Assembly (NCBI GenBank): GCA_964551475.1
Contig: CAZKCI010000097.1
Location: 1 to 13,338 of the forward strand
Length of the DNA: 13,338 nt
Direction: 5' to 3'
From: CAZKCI01 sp964551475
GTDB lineage: Bacteria > Auribacterota > Erginobacteria > Erginobacterales > CAZKCI01
Below the pieces are notes generated by a model. That model did no database searches and was not told where the DNA came from. It worked only from the letters and a program-made list of their open reading frames with translations. The position numbers and the translations under genes were made by a program. Positions 5,397-11,779 of the stretch are shown here, one piece after another. The first letter of the stretch is position 1. Each line of letters begins with the position of its first letter.

Positions 5397-7970
5397 CTAC
5401 CTAGTTGCTGGCAGGTCATCACTCGCGCCGAAGAAGACCCGGGTGACGTCGCGGACGGACCAGAGGCCCGAGGAGTCGCGGAAGATCCCGGCGTCGTCGG
5501 CCCCGTCTCCGTCGTAGTCGGCCGGCAGGGCCCAGTCGTCGACGCCCCCGAGATAGACCCGGGTGACGTTCCGGATGGACCACAGCGACGAGGAGGGGCG
5601 GAAGATGCCCGCTTCCCAGAAACCGGCGCCGTTGTAATCGCCGGGGACGAGTTCGTCGGTCGAGTCCCCGAAGTAGAACCGGGTCAGGTTCCTCACCGAC
5701 CACATGCCGTTCGACCCGCGGAAGACGGCGATGTCCTTGACCGCATCATCGTCATACCAGCCGGGGACGGCGGTGTCATCCGAACCGCCGAGATAGACCC
5801 GGGTGACGTTCCGGAGGGACCACATCGACGAGGAGGGACGGAAGATCCCCGCCTCCGCCGTCCCGTCTCCGTTGTAGTCGCCGGGGACGGGCCGGTCATT
5901 GGCGGCGCCCAGATAGAAGCGGGAGAGGCCCCGGATCGACCACATCCCGGTGGATTCCCGGAAGATCGCGACGTCGGTCGTCCCGTCTCCGTTGTAGTCG
6001 GAGGGGACCAGGGCATCGGTCGAGTTGCCCAGGTAGACGCGAGTCAGATCCCGGATCGACCACATCCCCGAAGACCCCCGGAAGACGGCGATGTCCGAGG
6101 TGCCGTCTCCGTCATAGTCATAGATCCAGTTCGGATTCTCGTCGACGAGCCTCCCTCCCCCGTAATGGAGGAGGGAACCGCCCTCGCCGGCGACAAAGAC
6201 GTCGGTTCCCGAGGATCCCCAGACGCTGTTGAAGCCGTTCTCCCAGTAGGTGGGTGATTCCGCCCAGGTCGTGCCGTTGTAATGGTGGATCCTTCCCCAG
6301 ACCTTGTCGCTGGTCCCGATCGGAGTAGAGACGGCGAAGATGTCGGAGCGGGAGCTTCCCCAGACCTTGCTGAAGTTGGCGAAATTGAAGTCGTGGTACA
6401 CCGTCCAGGCGCCTTGATTGTAAAAGATACACATATCGTCTTCGGGCATTCTGGAGCCGACCGCGCAAAATGATCTGTCCCCGCCCGACCAGATCCCGGA
6501 CCAGTCGGTCCCGCTGTCCCCGTCGGTGATCACCGTCCACTCCGTGCCGTCGTAGCGGAAGATCTGGTTCTGGTCGCCGCAGGCATACACGTCGGTCCCC
6601 GAGGACCCCCAGACGTCGCGCAGGGGATAGGGGACGACGGTTTGCAGCGTCCAGTCCGCCCCGTTGAAATGGAAGACCCCGCCCGTATAGGATCCGGAGG
6701 GATCGCCGACCGCGAAAACGTTGGTCGGAGAGGAACCCCAGACCGCGTACAGGAGGCTGGGGGCGACCTCGGTCGTCTCCGTCCACACCGATCCGTTGTA
6801 GGAGTAGATCTTCTGGCCGACGGCGAAGACCTGGGAGGAAGAACTCCCCCAGACATCTTCGAGTTGGTTGAAGTTCCCGTAGGGAGGGATGGTCATCTCG
6901 CTCCATTCCGCACCGTCGTAGTGGAGGACGACGCCCCCCGCCCCCGATTCCTGCCACCCCACCGCGAAAACATCGGCGGGAGAGGACCCCCAGACCCCGT
7001 TGAGGTCGCAGTCATCCCAGCGGGGGAGTGAGGACCAGGATGATCCGTTGTAGCGGACGAAGGCGCCGTTCGACCCGACGGCGAAGATGTCGCCGGCGGT
7101 TATTCCGTTGATGCCGTAGAGAGACTGGCTGGTGTCGCTCTCCATCTCCTCCCAGACGGACCCGTTGCGGCGGAAGATCAGCCCCACTCCGCCGGCGACG
7201 TAGACATCGCCGCTTCCGCCCCAGACGCTGTCGAGCGAAACCCAGGACCCCTGGTTGTAGACCGCGGTCAGCACCGTCCACTCCCCGCCGCCGTAGTGGA
7301 AGATCTTCCCCGCATCGGTGACCGCGTAGGCGTTGTTCGCGGTGTCGCACCAGATGTCCTGGATGCCCCCGGAAGAGATGGTGGTCATGTCGCTCCAGCC
7401 GGATCCGTTATAGTGAAGGATCTTGGACCCGCCGGCGGCGAAGACGTCGTTCCCGTCGACGCCCCAGACGCCGCGCAGTGTCTGAGCGGTGCCGCTTCCC
7501 AGCTCCGACCAGTCGCTTCCGTTGAAATGGAGGACCTTCCCCCCGTCCCCCACCGCAAAAATAGAGGTCGCGGAGGCTCCCCAGATGTCGTGCAGCTCGT
7601 AGTACTCGAGGAAATGCGCCTGGGACCAGGAGGACCCATTGTAATGGTAGATCGCTCCGTCGTTGTATTCGCCTTCGCCCCTGCCTGCCGCGTAGATGTT
7701 GTTTATCGTGTCGCCCCAGACGCCGTTATAGGAGGCTTCCGGCGGACAGGTCAGATAGTGGAAGGAGGCGTCGCCAGTCTCGTAGAGAAAGATGGATCCG
7801 GCTTTGCCCACCGCGACCACGTGCTGCCCTCCCGGGAGGCAGTAGACATCGTTGAAGGTGTTGGCGGTCGGGATCGGGTTTTGAGTCTCCCAGGCGGTCG
7901 CCCCGGCGCTCCCCGCCGTGATGAAGGCCGCGATTGCGATCAGTCCCGAAAAACAGCGATGTCCCTGCAT
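5397..7970 (-). CDS. Large secreted beta-propeller protein with C-terminal FG-GAP-like repeats
   Basis: An 857-residue protein; the start is set by AAGGAGGG just upstream of the ATG at 7970. Residues 1-26 form a signal peptide (MQGHRCFSGLIAIAAFITAG, then a small-residue cleavage region). Residues about 36-612 contain 14 degenerate repeats of the form VWGSSxxDVFAVGxxGxxxHYNGSxW, 35-50 residues each, typical of a propeller blade; 14 blades would make two seven-bladed propellers. Residues 618-857 are six units of exactly 40 residues, DYNGDGTxDxAIFRxSSGMWSIRxxTRVYLG, resembling FG-GAP/VCBS repeats with Asp-rich calcium loops. The loops of units 4 and 5 have lost some acidic residues. No C-terminal sorting signal is seen. 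Likely roles are surface adhesion or binding, but no function can be assigned. It is flanked by paired-hairpin elements on both sides. Confidence 0.85.
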   Translation of the reverse strand: MQGHRCFSGLIAIAAFITAGSAGATAWETQNPIPTANTFNDVYCLPGGQHVVAVGKAGSIFLYETGDASFHYLTCPPEASYNGVWGDTINNIYAAGRGEGEYNDGAIYHYNGSSWSQAHFLEYYELHDIWGASATSIFAVGDGGKVLHFNGSDWSELGSGTAQTLRGVWGVDGNDVFAAGGSKILHYNGSGWSDMTTISSGGIQDIWCDTANNAYAVTDAGKIFHYGGGEWTVLTAVYNQGSWVSLDSVWGGSGDVYVAGGVGLIFRRNGSVWEEMESDTSQSLYGINGITAGDIFAVGSNGAFVRYNGSSWSSLPRWDDCDLNGVWGSSPADVFAVGWQESGAGGVVLHYDGAEWSEMTIPPYGNFNQLEDVWGSSSSQVFAVGQKIYSYNGSVWTETTEVAPSLLYAVWGSSPTNVFAVGDPSGSYTGGVFHFNGADWTLQTVVPYPLRDVWGSSGTDVYACGDQNQIFRYDGTEWTVITDGDSGTDWSGIWSGGDRSFCAVGSRMPEDDMCIFYNQGAWTVYHDFNFANFSKVWGSSRSDIFAVSTPIGTSDKVWGRIHHYNGTTWAESPTYWENGFNSVWGSSGTDVFVAGEGGSLLHYGGGRLVDENPNWIYDYDGDGTSDIAVFRGSSGMWSIRDLTRVYLGNSTDALVPSDYNGDGTTDVAIFRESTGMWSIRGLSRFYLGAANDRPVPGDYNGDGTAEAGIFRPSSSMWSLRNVTRVYLGGSDDTAVPGWYDDDAVKDIAVFRGSNGMWSVRNLTRFYFGDSTDELVPGDYNGAGFWEAGIFRPSSSLWSIRNVTRVYLGGVDDWALPADYDGDGADDAGIFRDSSGLWSVRDVTRVFFGASDDLPATR
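5400..6119 (-). repeat. Six tandem 120-bp coding repeats
   Basis: The 3' end of the propeller gene is six units of exactly 120 bp with no length variation. The phrase GGACCACA or GGACCAGA recurs every 120 bp on the plus strand near 5457, 5577, 5697, 5817, 5937 and 6057. At protein level units 3 and 5 are closest (AGIFRPSSS, RNVTRVYLGG), and units 2 and 4 share the RFY(L/F)G form. This suggests a two-unit (240-bp) duplication after the original unit was amplified. Confidence 0.88.
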
Positions 7971-8008
7971 GATCTGTCCCTCCTTTGTTGCATCAGTCCC
8001 TGCGTACC

Positions 8009-8113
8009 TGTGGGAGCGGCGTCCCTGTCGCGGTCCGAGGCGGCCCCGGATCGGGGCCCCGATTTTTATATTCCTATAATCGTCATCGGGGCAGGCAAGA
8101 ATGCCCCTCCCAC
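8009..8113. repeat. Paired-hairpin (BIME-like) element, partly decayed
   Basis: The outer inverted repeat is GTGGGAG (8010-8016) and CTCCCAC (8107-8113). The right hairpin is GGGGCA (8088-8093) with TGCCCC (8102-8107). The left one has the GCGGCGTCCCTGTCGC sequence and is imperfect. Between them is an extra hairpin, GGCCCCG-GAT-CGGGGCC (8042-8058), followed by AT-rich DNA. It lies in the 236-bp spacer upstream of the propeller gene, so that gene's promoter may lie within it; none stood out on the minus strand. Confidence 0.65.
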
Positions 8114-8163
8114 GCAACAGTAACTCATAAAGCATTAAACAGTGACCAGTAAGCAGTGGCCGG

Positions 8164-8200
8164 CAATCCGCGAAATCCGCGTCATCCGCGGCTTTCTTTT
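8164..8200 (-). repeat. 37-bp dispersed repeat (copy 1)
   Basis: On the minus strand this starts AAAAGAAAGCCGCGGAT and carries three copies of CGCGGAT. It matches 34 of 37 bases of the plus-strand copy at 10629-10665. It starts seven bases past the phosphomannomutase stop codon. Confidence 0.82.
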
Positions 8201-8206
8201 TCCAGG

Positions 8207-9547
8207 TCAGGCCCGGATCAGGGCCAGGGCCTCGTCCCGGAGCTTCTCCATATTCTCGCGGGTGTCCGCCTCGCAGTTCAGCCGGACCAGGGGCTCGGTG
8301 TTGGACTTGCGCACGTTGAGCCACCAGGTCGGCCCGATCACGCTCACCCCGTCGATCTCGACCACCCGGCCCTTTCCCCGGAACTGCTCCAGCACTCTTT
8401 TCACCGCCGCATCCTGGTCCTTGACCGTGGAGTTGATCTCGCCGCTGATGTGGTATTCCCGGGTTTCGGCGAGCGCCTGGGAGAGCTTCTCCTTCTTTTC
8501 GCTCAGCGCCTGGAGGAGGAGAAGGCAGGTCAGGTTGCCGCTGTCGAAAAAGGCGTCCTGGTAGCGGTAGTAGTAGTGGCCGCTCAGCTCGCCGCCGAAC
8601 TCGGCGCCGATCTCCCGCATGAAGATCTTGGCATAGGCGTGCCCCACCTTTCCCATGTGGGCGGTGCCGCCGAACTTCTTCACCGTGTCCCGGACGTAAT
8701 TGGAGCAGCGGACGTCGTAGACGATCTTGGCCCCGGGGTGGGCCTTCAGAATCGGCTTGGCCAAGAGTCCCAGGATGAAGTCGGCGGAGCAGAACTCGCC
8801 CCGGTCGTCGACGAAGAAAGCGCGGTCGGTGTCGCCGTCGAGGCCGATCCCGAGATCGGCCTTTTCCCGGAGCACGGTCCGGATGAGGTCTCGGCGGTTC
8901 TCCTCGATCAGCGGGTTGGCTTCGTGGTGGGGAAAGGTACCGTCGAGCTCGAAGTAGAGGGGGATGATTGTGAGTGGGCTCCCCTGGAGGAGCTTGGGGA
9001 TGACCATGCCGCCCATGCCGTTCCCGCAGTCGATGACGACCTTGAGGGGCGCGAGCTCCTTGGGCTTGACGAAGCCGTGCATGAAGGCGACGAAGTCGTC
9101 GAGCATTTCGCAACGCTCCACGCGTCCGGGCTTCCGGGCCGGCGGCGGGAAGCGCCCGGCGCGGATGGTCTTCTCGATCTCCGCCAGTCCGGAATCGATC
9201 CCGATCGGGATGGCCTTCTCCCGGGTCAGCTTGAAGCCGTTGTATTGGGCGGGGTTGTGCGAAGCGGTGATGATCACGCCGCCGTCCGCCTTCTTCTCGA
9301 TGACGGCGAAATAGAACATGTCGGTGCTGGCGAGCCCGATGTCGATGACCGTCGCGCCCTGTTCGGTCAGCCCCCGGACCAGGTTTTTCTGCAGGCTCTC
9401 GCCGGCGGGACGCATGTCCCGGCCGACCACGATGGTCTTGCCCTTGAGGTAGTTCGCGAAGGTCCGCCCCAGGTCGTAGGCCAGAGAGTCGGTCACGTCC
9501 TGGCCGTAAACGCCGCGGATGTCGTAGGCTTTGAATGGCGCTGCCAT
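8207..9547 (-). CDS. Phosphomannomutase/phosphoglucomutase
   Basis: A 446-residue alpha-D-phosphohexomutase that interconverts hexose 6-phosphates and 1-phosphates in the cytoplasm, supplying GDP-mannose or UDP-glucose-type precursors for envelope polysaccharide. All four signatures are present in order: the phosphoserine loop TASHNP (94-99, Ser96), the metal loop DGDTDR (237-242), the sugar-binding loop GGELSGH (318-324), and the phosphate-binding loop RKSNTEPLVR (413-422). The length is normal for the ManB/AlgC group. The GGELSGHYYYR form suits enzymes acting on both mannose and glucose phosphates, though specificity cannot be settled from sequence. The ATG at 9547 is chosen because AAGGAG lies seven bases upstream and the family N-terminus (FKAYDIRG) follows at once. 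The frame stays open for 51 more codons upstream, but these run into the repeat at 9634-9744 and show no family similarity. Confidence 0.93.
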   Translation of the reverse strand: MAAPFKAYDIRGVYGQDVTDSLAYDLGRTFANYLKGKTIVVGRDMRPAGESLQKNLVRGLTEQGATVIDIGLASTDMFYFAVIEKKADGGVIITASHNPAQYNGFKLTREKAIPIGIDSGLAEIEKTIRAGRFPPPARKPGRVERCEMLDDFVAFMHGFVKPKELAPLKVVIDCGNGMGGMVIPKLLQGSPLTIIPLYFELDGTFPHHEANPLIEENRRDLIRTVLREKADLGIGLDGDTDRAFFVDDRGEFCSADFILGLLAKPILKAHPGAKIVYDVRCSNYVRDTVKKFGGTAHMGKVGHAYAKIFMREIGAEFGGELSGHYYYRYQDAFFDSGNLTCLLLLQALSEKKEKLSQALAETREYHISGEINSTVKDQDAAVKRVLEQFRGKGRVVEIDGVSVIGPTWWLNVRKSNTEPLVRLNCEADTRENMEKLRDEALALIRA

Positions 9548-9633
9548 AATTATTCTCCTTTTTGGTGGTTTTCTTCGTATCAACGGAATTGTTGTTCGGC
9601 GCGCAAGACTGTGTCCGGTCTTGGGCCAGATTG

Positions 9634-9744
9634 GGTAGCCGCAGCCTTGAGGCTGCGTTCCGACCCGATTGGTCAGGCCGCCGCTGGAGGGCTGCGCCAC
9701 GATTAGGGTCTCGATAAGAACGCGGGCTAAAGCCCGCGGCTACC
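9634..9744. repeat. Paired-hairpin (BIME-like) element with GTAG foot overlapping the nfnA 3' end
   Basis: The outer inverted repeat is GGTAGCCGC (9634-9642) and GCGGCTACC (9736-9744). The hairpins are GCAGCC-TTGA-GGCTGC (9641-9656) and CGCGGGC-TAAA-GCCCGCG (9721-9738). Read inward, both halves start GTAGCCGC and are followed by GCGTTC. A possible decayed third unit (GTGGCGCAGCC on the minus strand) lies in the middle. The element contains the nfnA stop codon (TAG, 9727-9729 minus) and fills most of the spacer upstream of the phosphomannomutase gene. Confidence 0.8.
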
Positions 9745-10608
9745 AGGCTCCGAGCTGGCGTTCGAACCTTCGGTGCCTTTCCCGGAGCAAGTCATCCATG
9801 TCTCCAGAGATCGTTTCTCGTCCTCGAGATAGGCATTCTGCCGCCGGGCCAGCTCGTCGAAGTCGACCTCGTGTCCGTCGAACTCGGGGCCGTCGACGCA
9901 GGCGAATCGGGTCTTTCCCCCCACCGTCACCCGGCAGCATCCGCACATCCCGGTCCCGTCGACCATCAGGGGATTCAGGGAGACTATCGTCTTGATGGCG
10001 TAAGGGCGGGTGAGATCGGCCACCGCCCGCATCATCGGCACCGGCCCGATGGCGTAGACCAGGTCAGGGAGGCGGCCGTCGTTGATCATCTCCAGGAGGG
10101 CGTCGGTCACCCGGCCGTGCTTGCCGTAGGACCCGTCATCGGTGGTGATGGTCAAGCGGTCGGCCGCCCGGCGCAGTTCGTCCTCCAGGATGAGGAGGTC
10201 CTGGGTCCGGGCCCCGACGATCGCCGTCACCCGGTTTCCCGCCGCGCGCAGGGCTTTGACCACCGGGAGGGCCTCGGCCGCCCCGATCCCCCCCGCCAGG
10301 CAGACCGCCTCTCCGACCTGGACCGCGGCGGTCGGGTGTCCGAGCGGGCCGATCACGTCCCGGACGAAATCGCCTTTCTTCAGCCGCCCGAGCTTCCGGG
10401 TGGTCGTTCCCACCTCCTGGACGGCCAGCGTGATCGTTCCCTCCTCGGGGTCGGAGTCCACGATGGTCAAGGGGATCCGCTCGCCCTTCTCGTCCGGGCG
10501 GACGACGACGAATTGGCCAGCCCGGCGGCGGCGGGCGATCTCGGGCGCCGCCAGCTTGAGAAGGACCGCTTGCGGATGGAGGCGTTGTGAGTAGACGACG
10601 CGGAACAT
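9727..10608 (-). CDS. nfnA: NfnA-type FAD/NAD-binding oxidoreductase subunit with [2Fe-2S] cluster
   Basis: A 293-residue ferredoxin-NADP reductase-like protein of the NfnA/SudB/PyrK group. The flavin-binding motif ERIPLTI lies at 43-49, the nucleotide-binding LAGGIGAAEALPVVKAL at about 104-120, and AIGPVPMMRAV at about 186-196. The C-terminal cluster motif is VDGTGMCGCCRVTVGGKTRF (216-235), then ACVDGPEFDGHEVDFDEL. Cys222, 224 or 225, and 237, with Asp217, are candidate ligands; NfnA is known to use one Asp and three Cys. With NfnB it would couple NADH and reduced ferredoxin to NADP by flavin-based electron bifurcation, or act as sulfide dehydrogenase. Its partner nfnB lies about 4.6 kb downstream on the same strand. 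The end of the protein (about GSRGL) is encoded by the repeat at 9634-9744. The ribosome site is weak (GGGGGAA). Confidence 0.87.
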   Translation of the reverse strand: MFRVVYSQRLHPQAVLLKLAAPEIARRRRAGQFVVVRPDEKGERIPLTIVDSDPEEGTITLAVQEVGTTTRKLGRLKKGDFVRDVIGPLGHPTAAVQVGEAVCLAGGIGAAEALPVVKALRAAGNRVTAIVGARTQDLLILEDELRRAADRLTITTDDGSYGKHGRVTDALLEMINDGRLPDLVYAIGPVPMMRAVADLTRPYAIKTIVSLNPLMVDGTGMCGCCRVTVGGKTRFACVDGPEFDGHEVDFDELARRQNAYLEDEKRSLETWMTCSGKGTEGSNASSEPGSRGL

Positions 10609-10628
10609 GGTTCCCCCGGGCCTCGGCT

Positions 10629-10665
10629 AAAAGAAAGCCGCGGATTACGCGGATGGCGCGGATTG
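10629..10665 (+). repeat. 37-bp dispersed repeat (copy 2)
   Basis: Read on the plus strand, it matches the minus-strand copy at 8164-8200 in 34 of 37 bases (AAAAGAAAGCCGCGGAT, then two further CGCGGAT-type units ending GGATTG). It lies in the spacer just upstream of nfnA. The two copies point toward each other from outside the phosphomannomutase and nfnA genes. Confidence 0.82.
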
Positions 10666-10753
10666 ACATATCCCGCCTCGTCCGTGGCTGGAAAATCATA
10701 GAGCGCAGATGTCCCCGGGGGCAAGGGAAAACGGTCGGTCGGCGGGACGATGC

Positions 10754-11644
10754 TCAACGGTAGAGAAAGTTGAACTCCAGCCAGAGCCCGTCGTCGGCGA
10801 TGTAGTTCAGGATCTCCTTGTTCAAGGGCTCGTAGGGCTGGGCATTTTCGATGGCGCTGGCGGCGTAATACATCTCGAATTCGGGCCCCCGATGCTCGTT
10901 GAGAATGACCTTCCCGATCTTCCCGTCCGGCATGATCTTGAAGAGGAGGCTGGTTTTCTCGGAGCGGACATGGAAGGTGTTGGCCAGGATGGCGAAGTGC
11001 CAGAGGTTGGTGATCCGGGGGCGCATCCGGGCGAGATAGCGGGCCACCTCCGGGGAGAGGGCGTTGAAGGCCACCTGTTTCAGGATGGCCGCCTTCCCCT
11101 CCGGGATGTCGGACTCGGGCGAAAGGTAAGCGTCCATCCCCCGGAGATGGAAAGGGCTCTCGTCGCCGGGCGCCGGCGCCGGCTCCCGGAGGGGGTTGTC
11201 ATTATCCCTCCGGACCTTGCGCACCGTCGTGCCCTCGGCATCGGGTTGCTTCTTCTCCGGGAGGGCCGGGTCCCACTCCGGCACGCTCACGGGGACCGAT
11301 TTTCCGGCCGGGACCTTGCGGACGCTCTTGCTGGAGGCTGATCCGACGGCCCGGGGGAGTTCACCCGCCTGGTCGCGGTCGGGTACGACGTCCTGGACAG
11401 CGGAAGCCTGGTCGGAGATCAAGTTGGTGGGAAGGTCTTCCTGCTTGGGAGCGACTCTCCGGGGGGAGTCGACGAACTCCACCCGCACCATTTTCTCCGG
11501 GGGCGGAGGAGGGGAACGGCCCAACGGGATCTCCTTCAGGGCGAGGCCGAGGAGGAGGTGCAGGACGAGCGAGGCGGCGACCGCCGCGCCGATCAGCGCG
11601 GGTATCCGCTCCTGGTCGGACAGGAATGGTGTCTGGTTCGGCAT
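10754..11644 (-). CDS. TonB-like energy transducer
   Basis: A 296-residue protein with the three-part TonB plan. A short cytoplasmic N-terminus and one membrane helix (about 15-37, ALIGAAVAASLVLHLLLGLA) are followed by a proline- and charge-rich periplasmic linker (PPPPPEKMVRVEFVDSP, then about 60-170, disordered). The C-terminal domain (about 195-296: EVARYLARMRPRI, then LLFKIMPDGKIGKVIL, then ASAIENAQPYEPL) fits the TonB/TolA C-terminal fold. Such proteins pass energy from the inner-membrane ExbBD or TolQR motor to outer-membrane receptors or to envelope integrity. No exbB, exbD, tolQ, tolR or receptor gene is in the window, so TonB and TolA roles cannot be separated. The start ATG lacks a clear ribosome site, and the DNA just upstream is repeat-derived. 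Confidence 0.75.
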   Translation of the reverse strand: MPNQTPFLSDQERIPALIGAAVAASLVLHLLLGLALKEIPLGRSPPPPPEKMVRVEFVDSPRRVAPKQEDLPTNLISDQASAVQDVVPDRDQAGELPRAVGSASSKSVRKVPAGKSVPVSVPEWDPALPEKKQPDAEGTTVRKVRRDNDNPLREPAPAPGDESPFHLRGMDAYLSPESDIPEGKAAILKQVAFNALSPEVARYLARMRPRITNLWHFAILANTFHVRSEKTSLLFKIMPDGKIGKVILNEHRGPEFEMYYAASAIENAQPYEPLNKEILNYIADDGLWLEFNFLYR

Positions 11645-11765
11645 GGGATCAATTCGCCACGAATGTCTTCCGCTGCGCTAAAGATATTTCGTGCAAATTC
11701 GTAGTTATCTTCTGCCCAGCCGAGTCGACCATTCGCGCTCTATTCGCGTGAATTCGCGGTTAAAT
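11645..11765. repeat. AT-rich degenerate repeat spacer upstream of the TonB-like gene
   Basis: Phrases such as TTCGCCACGAAT (about 11651-11662), ATTTCGTGCAAATTCGTAG (about 11687-11705) and ATTCGCGTGAATTCGCGGTTA (11742-11762) are, in reverse complement, the same family as the ACCGCGAATAACGC and CACGAATTACGCGAATT blocks at 2973-3076. No gene is seen. The spacer must contain any promoter of the TonB-like gene unless it is read through from hypE. Confidence 0.5.
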
Positions 11766-11779
11766 TGTTGCCGTGCCTC

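Noticed and set aside
5394..6257. 287-codon plus-strand open frame with repeated DPGDVP phrases
   Set aside because: It is the antisense of the 120-bp coding repeats; its periodicity is inherited from the real gene on the minus strand.
8042..8069. Hairpin followed by a T-run as an intrinsic terminator
   Set aside because: The T-run follows on the plus strand, but all genes around it are on the minus strand; the hairpin is better explained as part of the repeat at 8009-8113.
7971..9113. Extension of the propeller gene to a 1238-residue protein
   Set aside because: The added 381 codons run through the phosphomannomutase gene in another frame and give low-complexity Arg/Gly/Pro sequence. The ATG at 7970 has a strong ribosome site and a signal peptide right after it.
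9548..9700. 51-residue N-terminal extension of the phosphomannomutase
   Set aside because: It partly translates the paired-hairpin repeat, and the ATG at 9547 has a good ribosome site followed at once by the family N-terminus.
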